Positions 7,635 to 16,611 of a stretch of DNA of 64,000 nucleotides are shown piece by piece (position 1 is the stretch's first letter; each line of letters opens with the position of its first letter). The notes below the pieces were generated by a model, which had not been told where the DNA came from, ran no database searches, and saw only the letters and a program-made list of their open reading frames with translations. Source of the DNA: Candidatus Eremiobacterota bacterium (lineage in GTDB: Bacteria; Vulcanimicrobiota; CADAWZ01; Ess09-12); the NCBI GenBank assembly GCA_031082125.1, contig JAVHLM010000008.1, positions 62,001 to 126,000 of the forward strand, read 5' to 3'. The translations under genes were made by a program, and so were the position numbers.

Positions 7635-9137
7635 ATGAAGAAAAAACTGATAATCCTGGTGGTGGTGCTCTTTCTCGGGGCAGCCGCCTACTTTATCATC
7701 AGCCAGATGAATAAATCAAAGGGGAAAATCGAGTACCTCACGGCGAAGGTCACGAAGGGCTCCATCATCACCCAGGTCTCCACCACGGGGGAGCTCCAGC
7801 CGGTCACCAAAGTGGACATCGGAGCACAGGTCTCCGGGAAAATCACGGCCCTCTATGTGGATTACAACAGCCGTGTAAAAAAGGGGCAGCCCATCGCCAT
7901 GATTGACACCTCCATCTACCGGAGCAAAGTGACGCTTGGAACGGCAGACCTCAGACAGGCCCAGGCGAACTATTCCCAGGCCCTCTCAGGCTATGAGAAC
8001 GCCCTTCTCAACGTGACAGTGGCCTCCCACGAGATTGAGACGGCCAGGAGCGATGTGAAGAGCTCCGAGATAGCGATCCTGAAGGCCAGGGATGAAGAGC
8101 GCTCGAAAAAAGCCGAGGTCGAGAGCGCCCAGGCGAAAATGAAGAACTCCCTTGCCCAGCAGAACCGCTACAGGGCTCTCTATGCAAAGAACTACACTTC
8201 ACAGACTGACAAGGAGAAAATGGAGACCGACTACTCCATGGACAAGGCAAGCTACGACGCCTCCCAGGCCCGCTACAAAAATGCCCTGGACAGCATCGAC
8301 TCGGCGAAGGCCTCACTGGAGCTCTCCCTCTCGAAGTTCAGGACCCAGGAGGCGAAGAAATTGTCACAGGAGGCCCAGGCAGCCTCATCGAAGGCCCAGG
8401 CGGAATCGGCGGCTGCCAAAGTGCAGAGCGCCCAGGCAGCCCTCAAAGAATCGCAGATAAACCTGGACTACTGCACCATACGCTCGCCTATTGACGGCAT
8501 CGTCATTTCCAAGGAGGTGGAAGCGGGGCAGACAGTGCAGGCTTCATTCCAGACACCCAAGCTCCTCACCATCGCCAGGGACCTGAGGCAGATGCAGATC
8601 AACGCCGATGTCGATGAGGCCGACATCGCCAGGGTGAAGCTCGGGCAGAAGGTGCAGTTCACCGTGGAGGCTTACCAGTTCGAGAATTTTTCCGGGAAAG
8701 TCTTCCAGGTGCGCTCATCCAAGTCCAACCAAGGCGTCGTGACGTACCAGGTCATCATAAGAACCGACAACAGGGACCTGAAGCTCAAGCCGGGCATGAC
8801 GGCCACCGTCAATATCCACACAAGCCAGGTCGATGACGTGATAAAAGTGCCCGCGAGCGCCCTGCGCTTCAAGCCTGACAGCATCGCCAATTTTCCCTAC
8901 CCCGCAGGTTACGTGAAAAAGAGCCAGGAAGCTGCACAGGAAGGCGAAAAAGGAGGAAAGACGTCCCGCGAGGTCTGGGTCCTTGGGAGTGACAACAAGC
9001 CAAGGCCTGAAAAAATCGAGCTGGGCCAGGGGGACAGAAAGTTCGTAGAGATGACGGCCGGATCCCTGAAGGAGGGCGACTCCCTCATCACAGGCGCCAG
9101 GCAGGATTCAAAGGCGCCGGAAGGCACCTATAAATAG
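7635..9137 (+). CDS. MacA-like periplasmic adaptor (RND/HlyD family)
   Basis: 500 residues. An uncleaved N-terminal anchor (KKKLIILVVVLFLGAAAYFI) is followed by a split lipoyl domain (TTGELQPVTKVDIGAQVSGK; later IDGIVISKEVEAGQTV), a long coiled-coil hairpin (about residues 95-275, Ala, Lys, Glu and Ser-rich) and beta-barrel domains with LKPGMTATVNI. It should bridge the inner-membrane ABC transporter and the TolC-like channel. The hairpin appears longer than in E. coli MacA, an inference from total length (500 against about 370 residues). The ATG has AAGG 5 nt upstream. It is followed by the ATPase gene after 2 nt, implying one operon. Confidence 0.88.
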   Translation: MKKKLIILVVVLFLGAAAYFIISQMNKSKGKIEYLTAKVTKGSIITQVSTTGELQPVTKVDIGAQVSGKITALYVDYNSRVKKGQPIAMIDTSIYRSKVTLGTADLRQAQANYSQALSGYENALLNVTVASHEIETARSDVKSSEIAILKARDEERSKKAEVESAQAKMKNSLAQQNRYRALYAKNYTSQTDKEKMETDYSMDKASYDASQARYKNALDSIDSAKASLELSLSKFRTQEAKKLSQEAQAASSKAQAESAAAKVQSAQAALKESQINLDYCTIRSPIDGIVISKEVEAGQTVQASFQTPKLLTIARDLRQMQINADVDEADIARVKLGQKVQFTVEAYQFENFSGKVFQVRSSKSNQGVVTYQVIIRTDNRDLKLKPGMTATVNIHTSQVDDVIKVPASALRFKPDSIANFPYPAGYVKKSQEAAQEGEKGGKTSREVWVLGSDNKPRPEKIELGQGDRKFVEMTAGSLKEGDSLITGARQDSKAPEGTYK

Positions 9138-9139
9138 CC

Positions 9140-9886
9140 ATGGCCGTTATCAGGACAGAACACCTCACCAAGACTTTCAGGATGGGCGACATCGAAGTCC
9201 TCGCCGTGAGGGATCTCTTTCTTTCCGTGGAAAAAGGCGACTTTGTCTCCATCATGGGCCCTTCAGGCTCGGGGAAAACATCCCTGATGAACATCCTGGG
9301 ATGCCTTGACAGGCCCACGAGCGGGAAATACTACCTTGACGACAGTGACGTTTCCACCTTGAGCAAGGATGCCCTGGCCACGATCAGAAACAAGAAGATC
9401 GGCTTCGTGTTCCAGAACTACAACCTTCTGCCCAGGATCTCCGTGCGGGAAAACGTCATACTTCCCCTCCTTTACCGTGAAGAGAGCCTTACCCGCAGGG
9501 AGCAGCTCAAGAGGGCCTCGGATGCGCTGGAAATGGTGGGCCTCGGGGAGAGGATGCACTTCAGCGTAAAGCAGCTTTCGGGCGGACAGCAGCAGAGAGT
9601 AACCATCGCAAGAGCCCTGGTGAACAGCCCCACGCTCATCTTTGCCGATGAGCCCACGGGGGCGCTTGACACAAGGGTAAGCTTCGAGATCATGGGCATT
9701 CTCCAGCAGCTCAATGAAAAGACCGGCATCACTGTGGTGATGGTCACCCATGACCCCGAGATGGCGCAGTTTTCCAAGAGAGTGATAGCCTTCCGCGACG
9801 GGATGATCATGGAGGACACCCGCGTGGCGGTCCGTTCCAATGCGAATGAAGAGCTCAGGAAAATAGAAGAGAAAGAAAAAAAGTAA
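9140..9886 (+). CDS. MacB-type ABC transporter ATP-binding protein
   Basis: 248 residues, cytoplasmic ATPase of a macrolide/lipoprotein-type exporter (LolD/MacB family). Visible motifs in order: Walker A GPSGSGKTSLMN, Q-loop FVFQNYNLLP, ABC signature LSGGQQQRVTIARAL, Walker B LIFADEPTGALD and H-loop VMVTHDPEM. In E. coli MacB this domain is fused to the permease; here it is a separate gene directly followed by the permease, as in many YknY/YknZ-type systems. It starts 2 nt after the adaptor's stop. Substrate (antibiotic, peptide or lipoprotein) cannot be told from sequence. Confidence 0.92.
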   Translation: MAVIRTEHLTKTFRMGDIEVLAVRDLFLSVEKGDFVSIMGPSGSGKTSLMNILGCLDRPTSGKYYLDDSDVSTLSKDALATIRNKKIGFVFQNYNLLPRISVRENVILPLLYREESLTRREQLKRASDALEMVGLGERMHFSVKQLSGGQQQRVTIARALVNSPTLIFADEPTGALDTRVSFEIMGILQQLNEKTGITVVMVTHDPEMAQFSKRVIAFRDGMIMEDTRVAVRSNANEELRKIEEKEKK

Positions 9887-9901
9887 GGAGCCCTTGTTCC
9901 C

Positions 9902-11116
9902 ATGCTCTGGCTGAACATCAAGATTGCCCTCCAGGCACTCTTCGTCAACAAGATGCGGTCGCTGCTCACCATGCTGGGCATTATCATAGGCGTCTGCTCA
10001 GTCATCATCATGATCTCCCTGGGGGAGGTCACCAGGCACAACATTTACAAGCAATGGGCAGACCTGGGAACCAACACCATCTATGTCAACAACAGCCAGG
10101 AGGCCAGAACGGGGATCCAGCGCATCCAGGGAACGAGGAAGTACCTCCAATACGACGATGTGACGGCCATACAGGAGGAATGCCCCTCAGTGCTCTATGC
10201 GAGCCCCGTCTCCACCACCCCTGTCCTTGCCGTGTACCGTGACCAGAACTGGAATACCACCATCTACGGCGTGTCGGACACTTTTTTCGCCATTGAAAAC
10301 CTCGAGACAGAAGAGGGAAGGCTCTTTTCCGACCGCGATGTGGACAACAGCTACAAGGTCTGCGTCATCGCGAAAAAATCCGCCGAGAACCTCTTTCCGG
10401 GGGAGAATCCCCTGGGAAAAATCATAAGGGTCAAGGGAGTCCCCCTCACCGTCATAGGCGTCCTCAAGGAGAAAGGGCAGTCCAAGGGAGGCGCCGAGGC
10501 GGAAGACAAGATCCTCATCCCCTCCACCACTTATAAAATCTATATTGACGGGAGCCGTTACGTGGGCTTTATTGAGGTCCTCGCGCAGAGCACCCTGTCA
10601 ATCGGAGCAGCATGTGACGAGATCCGCGGCCTCCTTCGCGAACGCTACAAGAAGAGCGAGAGCGGGGCCGACGTCTTTGAGATAAAGACGCTTCTCGAGC
10701 TCCTGAAATCGGCACAGGCATCCCTTGGGATGATTGCGCTCTTTCTTGTTTTCGTGAGCTCAATCTCACTCATTGTGGGCGGCATCGGCATCATGAACAT
10801 CATGCTGGTCTCGGTGACGGAGAGAATCAGGGAAATCGGGGTGAGAATGGCAATCGGGGCCAAAGGGAGAGACATCATGCTGCAGTTCCTTGTTGAATCC
10901 GTCGTGCTCTGCATGGTCGGCGGCCTCATAGGACTCACCCTGGGCTTCCTCATTACCATCGCCATTGAGACCGCTTACAAGTGGCCTCTCATGTTCTCGT
11001 TCTCGGCAGTGCTTGTCTCACTCTCTTTCTCCGTCGCCGTGGGGGTGATCTTCGGCTTCTTCCCTGCCCTTAAGGCCTCGCGATTAGATCCGATAGAGGC
11101 GTTGAAGTCCGAGTGA
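9902..11116 (+). CDS. MacB/FtsX-type ABC transporter permease
   Basis: 404 residues, typical for the MacB_PCD plus FtsX architecture. An N-terminal transmembrane helix (LLTMLGIIIGVCSVIIMISL) is followed by a large periplasmic domain (~45-275) and three C-terminal helices (around 285-310, 330-355 and 365-390), with the conserved cytoplasmic EIGVRMAIGAKGRDI and terminal ALKASRLDPIEALKSE. It works by mechanotransmission, coupling ATP hydrolysis to periplasmic movements of the adaptor and channel. GGAG lies 11 nt before the ATG. It is the last gene of the predicted 6263-11116 operon. Confidence 0.9.
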   Translation: MLWLNIKIALQALFVNKMRSLLTMLGIIIGVCSVIIMISLGEVTRHNIYKQWADLGTNTIYVNNSQEARTGIQRIQGTRKYLQYDDVTAIQEECPSVLYASPVSTTPVLAVYRDQNWNTTIYGVSDTFFAIENLETEEGRLFSDRDVDNSYKVCVIAKKSAENLFPGENPLGKIIRVKGVPLTVIGVLKEKGQSKGGAEAEDKILIPSTTYKIYIDGSRYVGFIEVLAQSTLSIGAACDEIRGLLRERYKKSESGADVFEIKTLLELLKSAQASLGMIALFLVFVSSISLIVGGIGIMNIMLVSVTERIREIGVRMAIGAKGRDIMLQFLVESVVLCMVGGLIGLTLGFLITIAIETAYKWPLMFSFSAVLVSLSFSVAVGVIFGFFPALKASRLDPIEALKSE

Positions 11117-11123
11117 TGGGGAT

Positions 11124-11152
11124 TTGTGGAGAACCCGGCAATGTGGTATAAT
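11124..11152 (+). promoter_or_regulatory. Sigma-70 promoter upstream of the deamidase gene
   Basis: TTGTGG (11124-11129), 17-nt spacer, TATAAT (11147-11152) preceded by TGG, an extended -10. Predicted start near 11159, giving a leader of about 90 nt before the ATG at 11252. It separates the 11252-17846 block from the efflux operon. Confidence 0.65.
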
Positions 11153-11251
11153 GGGTGGCAGGAAGACTATCCCGGCAGCCTCAATCCCAGCAGATACCTC
11201 TTCTCGCTATGAAAAGCTTTTCGCGGGGGTACCCGGAAAAAGGAGCGTGCC

Positions 11252-12232
11252 ATGGCCATTATTGACAGGAATGTCTCTGAAACCGCGCATCTGCCGAACC
11301 TGCACACCTCCCCGGGGAAAGCCCCGGAGGCCCCGCCTGCGGGGGAGCAGCAAAAGCCTGATACTGATGAAAAGGAGCCGGGAGCATCTTTTTCCCCGGG
11401 AAAAGAGCTTGCCTCTGAGAAGAAGCAGGGCGCCAAGGAGCAGGACGGCTCGCTTTCGGATTTTTCCTCCACGTGGAAAAGCGCCCTGAAGCCCGGAGCG
11501 GCCGCCGCCCCTGAAGCCGCACTTTCCCGGGGCGCTCCTGAGGCCGGCGAAAAAAATGCCAAGGAAGCGCCTGCCCAGCTCAGGCAGTTCCAGGCCGACC
11601 TCAAGAAGGAGCTCGGCCCCAGGGCCGACGTGAACCTCCAGATGGAAGGGGCGGCCATGGCGGGAAAAATCCCCACGACCTCGGAGCTCAATGATCTTTA
11701 CCGCCAGATCCGCGACGACAAGTCCATTCCCTGGGAGTTCCTCGGAGAGGGATGCTACGCCAGGGGGCATGTGGCCGCCGACAGGCTTATGAAAGCCGGG
11801 GTGAACGTGGGGAAGCTCTTCGCCAAGGTGGACGAAAAAGAGCTCGACAATCCCCAGAGCCGCCTCAAAGCCCAGAACAAGGTCTCAAAAGGCTCCTGGT
11901 GGTATCACACGGCTCCTTTCGTGATGGCGAAAGATGATGCCACGGGGAAAGTGGAAGGCTACGTCATCGATCCCTCAATGAACAGGGAGCGCCCCATGAA
12001 GGCCAAGGAGTGGGTCGATGCCATGTGGAACAAGAAATTCCCCATCGACGTCGATGTGAACCATCCCGATGTCTATGAGCCTCCCGGCAAGGGAGAGCCC
12101 TCAGGCCCCGCGCCCTTCTCTTCTGAGCGCTTCAAAAGCAACATTGAGCACGCCAGGCTCACCAACGGCGATTACACCGATGTCCTGGCCTTTGAAAAGG
12201 AAAAATACTACAAGCTGCACCCGCCTCAATAA
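11252..12232 (+). CDS. Protein-glutaminase-like protein deamidase with disordered leader
   Basis: 326 residues. Residues 1-~130 are disordered (Pro, Lys, Glu and Ala-rich; contain GASFSPGK). The C-terminal domain matches bacterial protein-glutamine glutaminase: TSELNDLYRQIR at its start, GCYARGH with Cys168, GSWWYHTAPFVM with His219 and GYVIDPSM with Asp240. These reproduce the Cys-His-Asp triad of Chryseobacterium protein-glutaminase (its GCYARAH, W-S-Y-H-V-A and R-I-I-D-P-S), an enzyme that converts protein-bound glutamine to glutamate; related folds occur among secreted effectors. There is no N-terminal signal peptide, so export, if any, would need another route. A ribosome site (AAAAAGGAGC) precedes the ATG. 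Followed after 27 nt by a small gene on the same strand. Confidence 0.8.
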   Translation: MAIIDRNVSETAHLPNLHTSPGKAPEAPPAGEQQKPDTDEKEPGASFSPGKELASEKKQGAKEQDGSLSDFSSTWKSALKPGAAAAPEAALSRGAPEAGEKNAKEAPAQLRQFQADLKKELGPRADVNLQMEGAAMAGKIPTTSELNDLYRQIRDDKSIPWEFLGEGCYARGHVAADRLMKAGVNVGKLFAKVDEKELDNPQSRLKAQNKVSKGSWWYHTAPFVMAKDDATGKVEGYVIDPSMNRERPMKAKEWVDAMWNKKFPIDVDVNHPDVYEPPGKGEPSGPAPFSSERFKSNIEHARLTNGDYTDVLAFEKEKYYKLHPPQ

Positions 12233-12259
12233 CGGGCAGCCTCCCAAGGAGATGAAGCC

Positions 12260-12496
12260 ATGAGTGACGACCCCTCAATCACTTTTGTGGACAGAGTGAA
12301 AAAGCTATGGGCGCCGCCTGAGAGCGCAAGCCACACCGTGCTCTTCAGGAGGAATGCCGCCTTTTATTCAGTGGAAAGCAGCAACAGAGCAGCGCTGGAG
12401 GCCCTCACCAGGTCCGCGGAGACGGGAAAGCCCGTAAAGGTCACCTCTCACGGCGTCTCCATGCGCATCATCGAGGCAAGCATCGAAGAAGCATAA
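12260..12496 (+). CDS. Small hypothetical protein next to the deamidase
   Basis: 78 residues with a good ribosome site (AAGGAGATGAAGCC). Predicted beta-rich core: HTVLFRRNAAFYSVESSNRA, then an acidic or amphipathic helix (LEALTRSAETGKPVKVTSHG) and a final strand (SMRIIEAS). It shows no signal peptide, Cys or metal-ligand pattern. Its position immediately after the predicted deamidase, with 27 nt between, suggests a partner such as an inhibitor, pro-domain or chaperone, but no sequence motif proves this. I do not recognise the family. Confidence 0.6.
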   Translation: MSDDPSITFVDRVKKLWAPPESASHTVLFRRNAAFYSVESSNRAALEALTRSAETGKPVKVTSHGVSMRIIEASIEEA

Positions 12497-12579
12497 AAGA
12501 AGCCCTGCACAGAAAGAGGATCTCCCCCCGCGCCCTGCCGAAGTGGAGCAGTGAGCGTGGAAAAGGGAGGAAAGAGCAG

Positions 12580-15500
12580 ATGCGCAGGCTCCTTATGCTT
12601 ATCGCAAAAATCCAGGCCTCCATATTGCGTGCGTTGGAAAAACTGCCCTTCTGGGCTGATACCGTGCGCTTTGCATCATTCCTTTGCTCACCGGTGGTGA
12701 AGTCGGCAGCCTTTGCGCTGAAAGTCTTTCCGGGCTTGCGCAGGCTCGATGGGCTCCTTGAAATCGAGAGCCTCAGGCGCCGCCACCCGATTCTCCTCGC
12801 ATTCTCGCTCATCTATGTCCTCTGGCGCGGCCTGCGCATCACGAATCTCGGCCACATAGGCACCGATCCCATAATTTACCCTCTTATCGGGGCGCTGTCC
12901 GGATTCAATCCCTTTCTGGGCATGGCATGCGGGGTGATATATGGCATTGGAGATCTGATCCAGAAATTATTCAAGCCCGACATGTACGGGGCGAAGGGAT
13001 GGGAAGATCCCAACTACTGGGGCGCCATGGCGGGATATGCCGTGTCTTATTCGTCTCTTGTGATCATGGGCCTCCTGCCCGGCCTGCTTGCAAGGATCTC
13101 AGGCCTCATCGTGCGGGCAATTCTCAGGAGGATCTTCTTCAGGCGTATGGCCGCCTCGGCCGATGGAGCCCAGCCCGCCGCTGCCGTCACCTATTCCTTT
13201 GCGGAGCTTCTCGCACGGGTAGCCGGCGCTTATGCGGGCGGCTACGTGGTGATGGATAAAATCGCTCCTGTCACGGAGCTTCCTGCCTTCTACTGGAGAC
13301 CCCATCCCGATGTCTCATGCCACCACCTTGAGGTCAACACGCACCTCCGCGGCAGGGCCGATATCGGCGCCACAGGGTCGTCCATAGGGGCGCTTGTGTC
13401 TCCTCCCCCGGAGGAACCGCCTCCCCTTTACACCTACCAGGTGGCCATGAAGGTGATGCCGGCATCAATTGCAGCCGACGGGCGCTCCGGCGCGTGGATC
13501 TATGCATGGGTCTATACGCAGGACCCGGCCTGGGCGGCCCTCACCTCGAGCATCACGTTCACGCTCTCGGGAGCCCAGGGCTCATGGGTGCGCCTTTCAG
13601 GCCAGCAGTTTACGGGGACCTACCAGATGGCCTACGCCACGGCCCTCATGCCAGGCGAGGTGAAAGGGAAAGGCCCCTTCTCCGCAGGGGTCACCGCATC
13701 ATGCGTGACCCCTGCGGGTCCCCGCGCGGCGCAGAAAACCATCATCCTCATGCCTTCCACCCAGGGGAGGCTGGTGGTGAGCACACAGCCCGAGGGAAAA
13801 GGCGCCCTCGTCCCTGACGGGAAAGACACCCTCTGGGTCTGGGCCCGCCCCGAGCTTCCCGACGAGAGCCCGCCGGAGAAGTACGAAGCTATCCTCGCCA
13901 CCCTGCACTTTGAAAAAACAGGCCCCCATGCGGACTGGTGCATTCTCGGGCCCAGGACCGACACGGTGGGCTACAAGGGTGTCTATTGCATGGCCTCGCC
14001 TCCAGGCGGCGACATGAAGCAGACGCCCCCTCCCTCGGTGTCAATCTCCATCACCGCCAGGGACGGCGACAGCATCCTGGCGGCAGCGCATACCGTAAAG
14101 CTCCTCCCCCTCCCGGTCCTCAAGGCGGCTCCCCTGAGGCCCAATGTGATCTTCGGCGCCCCCGGCCCCACCGAGGTGAAAATCGCGGTGGAGAATCCCG
14201 GCGCGGGAAAATGGGAGTTCAGCGCCGAGACGGCTTCACCGGAAGCGCTCTCCGTGGAGGTGGAGGTAATTGACCAGAACAGGGCCCGCGTGCTGCTGAA
14301 GGCCCTGAAAGAGCCTTCGCCCGGCGAGGCCCGCCAGGACTATTACCTCACCGTGAAGGCCGAGAGAGAGGGCTTCGTGCTCGAGGAAGAATTGAGGGTG
14401 AGCCTTGCCCGTACGGGCATCGTCCTCGATCCCCCCTCCTTCACCATCACCGGTAACGGGAAAAGCTTCAAGACCCTTTATGCTGCAGTGATGGTGCCCG
14501 TGCAGGGGAAAGGCATCGTAAACGACGTGAAGGCAAGCAGGCATCTTATCTTTGAAATTGACGAAGCTACCGATAAAAAAACGAGGAACTATTTCACCTT
14601 CCTGGCCTTTGAGTGCTGGGACGCCGACTGCAACGAAGAGAGAGCCGGCTACAAGGTGAATACGATAAAGGAGGTGCCTGCCGAGGAGAGAAAACTGAAG
14701 GCCACTTACAAGGTGACGGCATCGACGTCTGGCGAGGGCCTCAGATATGTCGAGAACCTCGAGGTCACGATGATACCCATCTACAACGGGCCGGGAAGCG
14801 ATGACTGGCTGCGGGAGCTTGAGAACACAAGGACAATCATAGACAAGTATGTTCCCGAGAGCTACCGACCAGACTTCCACAGGATCCTTGAAAAAAAAGC
14901 ACAGCTTCTCGGCGCTGAAGGCCTCGTGGAGCTCAGGAGGAGGATATTCAACATCGCCTGCCTCCTGATTGAGGCTGACGGCCTGAAAGGCTACGAAGAC
15001 GTTGATAAATGGGCCACAAGGATCACCACGGTGCTCAATATCGCCGAGTGGGGAGGCGACCTGGCCTTCCAGGCATTGGCGTCAACCTACATGGGCCCCG
15101 TGGCAGCCATGTTCGCCTCGTATATGAAGTCCCTCTTCATCTCCGCCGTCGTGGCTTATAACAACGGCGACTCTGTCGAATCATGGGTGAACAGCAACTT
15201 CAGCCTTTCCATGCTCACCGACATGGGCATCTCCCTTGCCGAAGGGACCGTCGTGAATATCGAGACCATAAGAAAATATGTGAAATCACCCCACAAGGCC
15301 TGGGCAGTCTTCTGCACCTACCATTTCCTGAAAAACATCTACAAAGGCCAGTCCCTGGTGGAGGCAGCCCGGAACGCGGCAAGGACCGCCACGGAAGAGG
15401 CCCTTGTCACATGGCTGGGGGGAAAGCTTCGGCAGAACGGCGTCAAGGTCGAGGAAGGCGGCGAGCCCGGCGACGACGGCGGCAAGAAGCCTAAAGACGG

Positions 15501-16611
15501 CGATGACGCCGGCAAAAAGCCCAAGGACGACGGCAGCAAGAAGAAGCCTGAGGATGACGGCGGCAAGAAACCCGACGGGCCGGCCAAAGAGTTCCTTGAC
15601 GGGCTTGAAAAGAAATACCCCAAGGGCACCGACCGCATGGACCCCAAGGAAGTCCTGGACATCCAGTCCGATCCCCAGAAGGTACGCACCCTCAAGGAAG
15701 GGCCCGAATACCTGCAGAAAGCCTATAACGAGACATTGAAAAAAGAGTTTTATGACAAGCATGACAGTGACCTGAAGAACTGGGCCCGCGATAATGTCCC
15801 CGGGATGAAGGACAAGACCCTGAGAGTTGACGACTTCCGCACCCCCGGCAGCAAAGAGAGCAGCGTCAACACCGACAGGGATTACCGCCTTCAGTATTAC
15901 AACAGCGCCGACGGCAAATGGTACGAAGTCCCTCTGAAAAACTGGGAGCAGCATTCCCGGCAGTGGTACAAGGATCGGGGCCTCGATGCCGACGGGCTGA
16001 ACCAGATGCCCACGGACCGCCACCACAACGAGTCAAGCACCGACTATGCCACGGAGCACATCGACCCCGCGACGGGGAAGAAAGTCGCCACCGAGACCGA
16101 CGCGGATACAGGGCAGCAGAAGTCGCCCATTCAGGATGTGAAAGACGGCAAGGCCGCCCTCAAGGATCCAGAGGATCTCGGGAGGATGTACCATACGAAA
16201 GTGCTGGAGGCAAAGACACCGCCCGAGAAAATCGCCCAGCTCCAGAAGAGCGTGAGCACCCTCCAGAAACTTGCCAATGCTTACAAGAAAATGGGCTACA
16301 ACGTAAAAGACGTCCCCCCGAGGCTCAAGAAGGCCATGGAGCTCCTCGTGGACGGTGACGGGAAAAAAGTGCCGGGCGCCGATGACTATTCAAACCTGAA
16401 CGCCACACCCGAAAAGATCGCAGAGTTCAACAGGAAGCTCAACGAGGCAGGCTACAGGGATATTGACGCCGCCGCAAAAGACTCGGGAGATTTAATGGGA
16501 ACCCTCAAGATAGCGCAGAAAGGGAGTCCCTCACCGGGCCCGTCGACGCCCCCTGAAAGTCCCCTCACATGGCACGATCAGGGGTATCAGGATGACAAGG
16601 AGCAGCAGTGA
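12580..16611 (+). CDS. Giant membrane-anchored protein with Ig-like region, charged linker and distinct C-terminal domain
   Basis: 1343 residues. Residues ~67-190 hold three or four hydrophobic segments (ILLAFSLIYVLW; PLIGALSGFNPFLGMACGVI; LVIMGLLPGLLARISGLIV). Residues ~230-750 are beta-rich, with Ig or Big-like repeats (for example VSISITARDGDSILA; VMVPVQGKGIVNDVKASRH). A helical part (~750-950) follows, then a repetitive linker of Asp, Gly and Lys motifs (DDGGKKPKD, KPKDDGSKK; ~955-1003) and an independent C-terminal domain (~1003-1343). That domain carries GSKESSVNTDRDYRLQYY and PTDRHHNESSTDYATEH. The order membrane, display and hinge, variable domain resembles polymorphic toxins or surface effectors, though I cannot name the last domain. 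Ribosome site GGGAGGAAAGAGCAG. It overlaps the next gene by 4 nt. Confidence 0.7.
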   Translation: MRRLLMLIAKIQASILRALEKLPFWADTVRFASFLCSPVVKSAAFALKVFPGLRRLDGLLEIESLRRRHPILLAFSLIYVLWRGLRITNLGHIGTDPIIYPLIGALSGFNPFLGMACGVIYGIGDLIQKLFKPDMYGAKGWEDPNYWGAMAGYAVSYSSLVIMGLLPGLLARISGLIVRAILRRIFFRRMAASADGAQPAAAVTYSFAELLARVAGAYAGGYVVMDKIAPVTELPAFYWRPHPDVSCHHLEVNTHLRGRADIGATGSSIGALVSPPPEEPPPLYTYQVAMKVMPASIAADGRSGAWIYAWVYTQDPAWAALTSSITFTLSGAQGSWVRLSGQQFTGTYQMAYATALMPGEVKGKGPFSAGVTASCVTPAGPRAAQKTIILMPSTQGRLVVSTQPEGKGALVPDGKDTLWVWARPELPDESPPEKYEAILATLHFEKTGPHADWCILGPRTDTVGYKGVYCMASPPGGDMKQTPPPSVSISITARDGDSILAAAHTVKLLPLPVLKAAPLRPNVIFGAPGPTEVKIAVENPGAGKWEFSAETASPEALSVEVEVIDQNRARVLLKALKEPSPGEARQDYYLTVKAEREGFVLEEELRVSLARTGIVLDPPSFTITGNGKSFKTLYAAVMVPVQGKGIVNDVKASRHLIFEIDEATDKKTRNYFTFLAFECWDADCNEERAGYKVNTIKEVPAEERKLKATYKVTASTSGEGLRYVENLEVTMIPIYNGPGSDDWLRELENTRTIIDKYVPESYRPDFHRILEKKAQLLGAEGLVELRRRIFNIACLLIEADGLKGYEDVDKWATRITTVLNIAEWGGDLAFQALASTYMGPVAAMFASYMKSLFISAVVAYNNGDSVESWVNSNFSLSMLTDMGISLAEGTVVNIETIRKYVKSPHKAWAVFCTYHFLKNIYKGQSLVEAARNAARTATEEALVTWLGGKLRQNGVKVEEGGEPGDDGGKKPKDGDDAGKKPKDDGSKKKPEDDGGKKPDGPAKEFLDGLEKKYPKGTDRMDPKEVLDIQSDPQKVRTLKEGPEYLQKAYNETLKKEFYDKHDSDLKNWARDNVPGMKDKTLRVDDFRTPGSKESSVNTDRDYRLQYYNSADGKWYEVPLKNWEQHSRQWYKDRGLDADGLNQMPTDRHHNESSTDYATEHIDPATGKKVATETDADTGQQKSPIQDVKDGKAALKDPEDLGRMYHTKVLEAKTPPEKIAQLQKSVSTLQKLANAYKKMGYNVKDVPPRLKKAMELLVDGDGKKVPGADDYSNLNATPEKIAEFNRKLNEAGYRDIDAAAKDSGDLMGTLKIAQKGSPSPGPSTPPESPLTWHDQGYQDDKEQQ

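Noticed and set aside
14236-16026. Long minus-strand frames (14236-14880, 15286-16026)
   Set aside because: Antisense shadows of the 1343-residue gene, with no ribosome site and repetitive hydrophobic composition mirroring its GC-rich codons.
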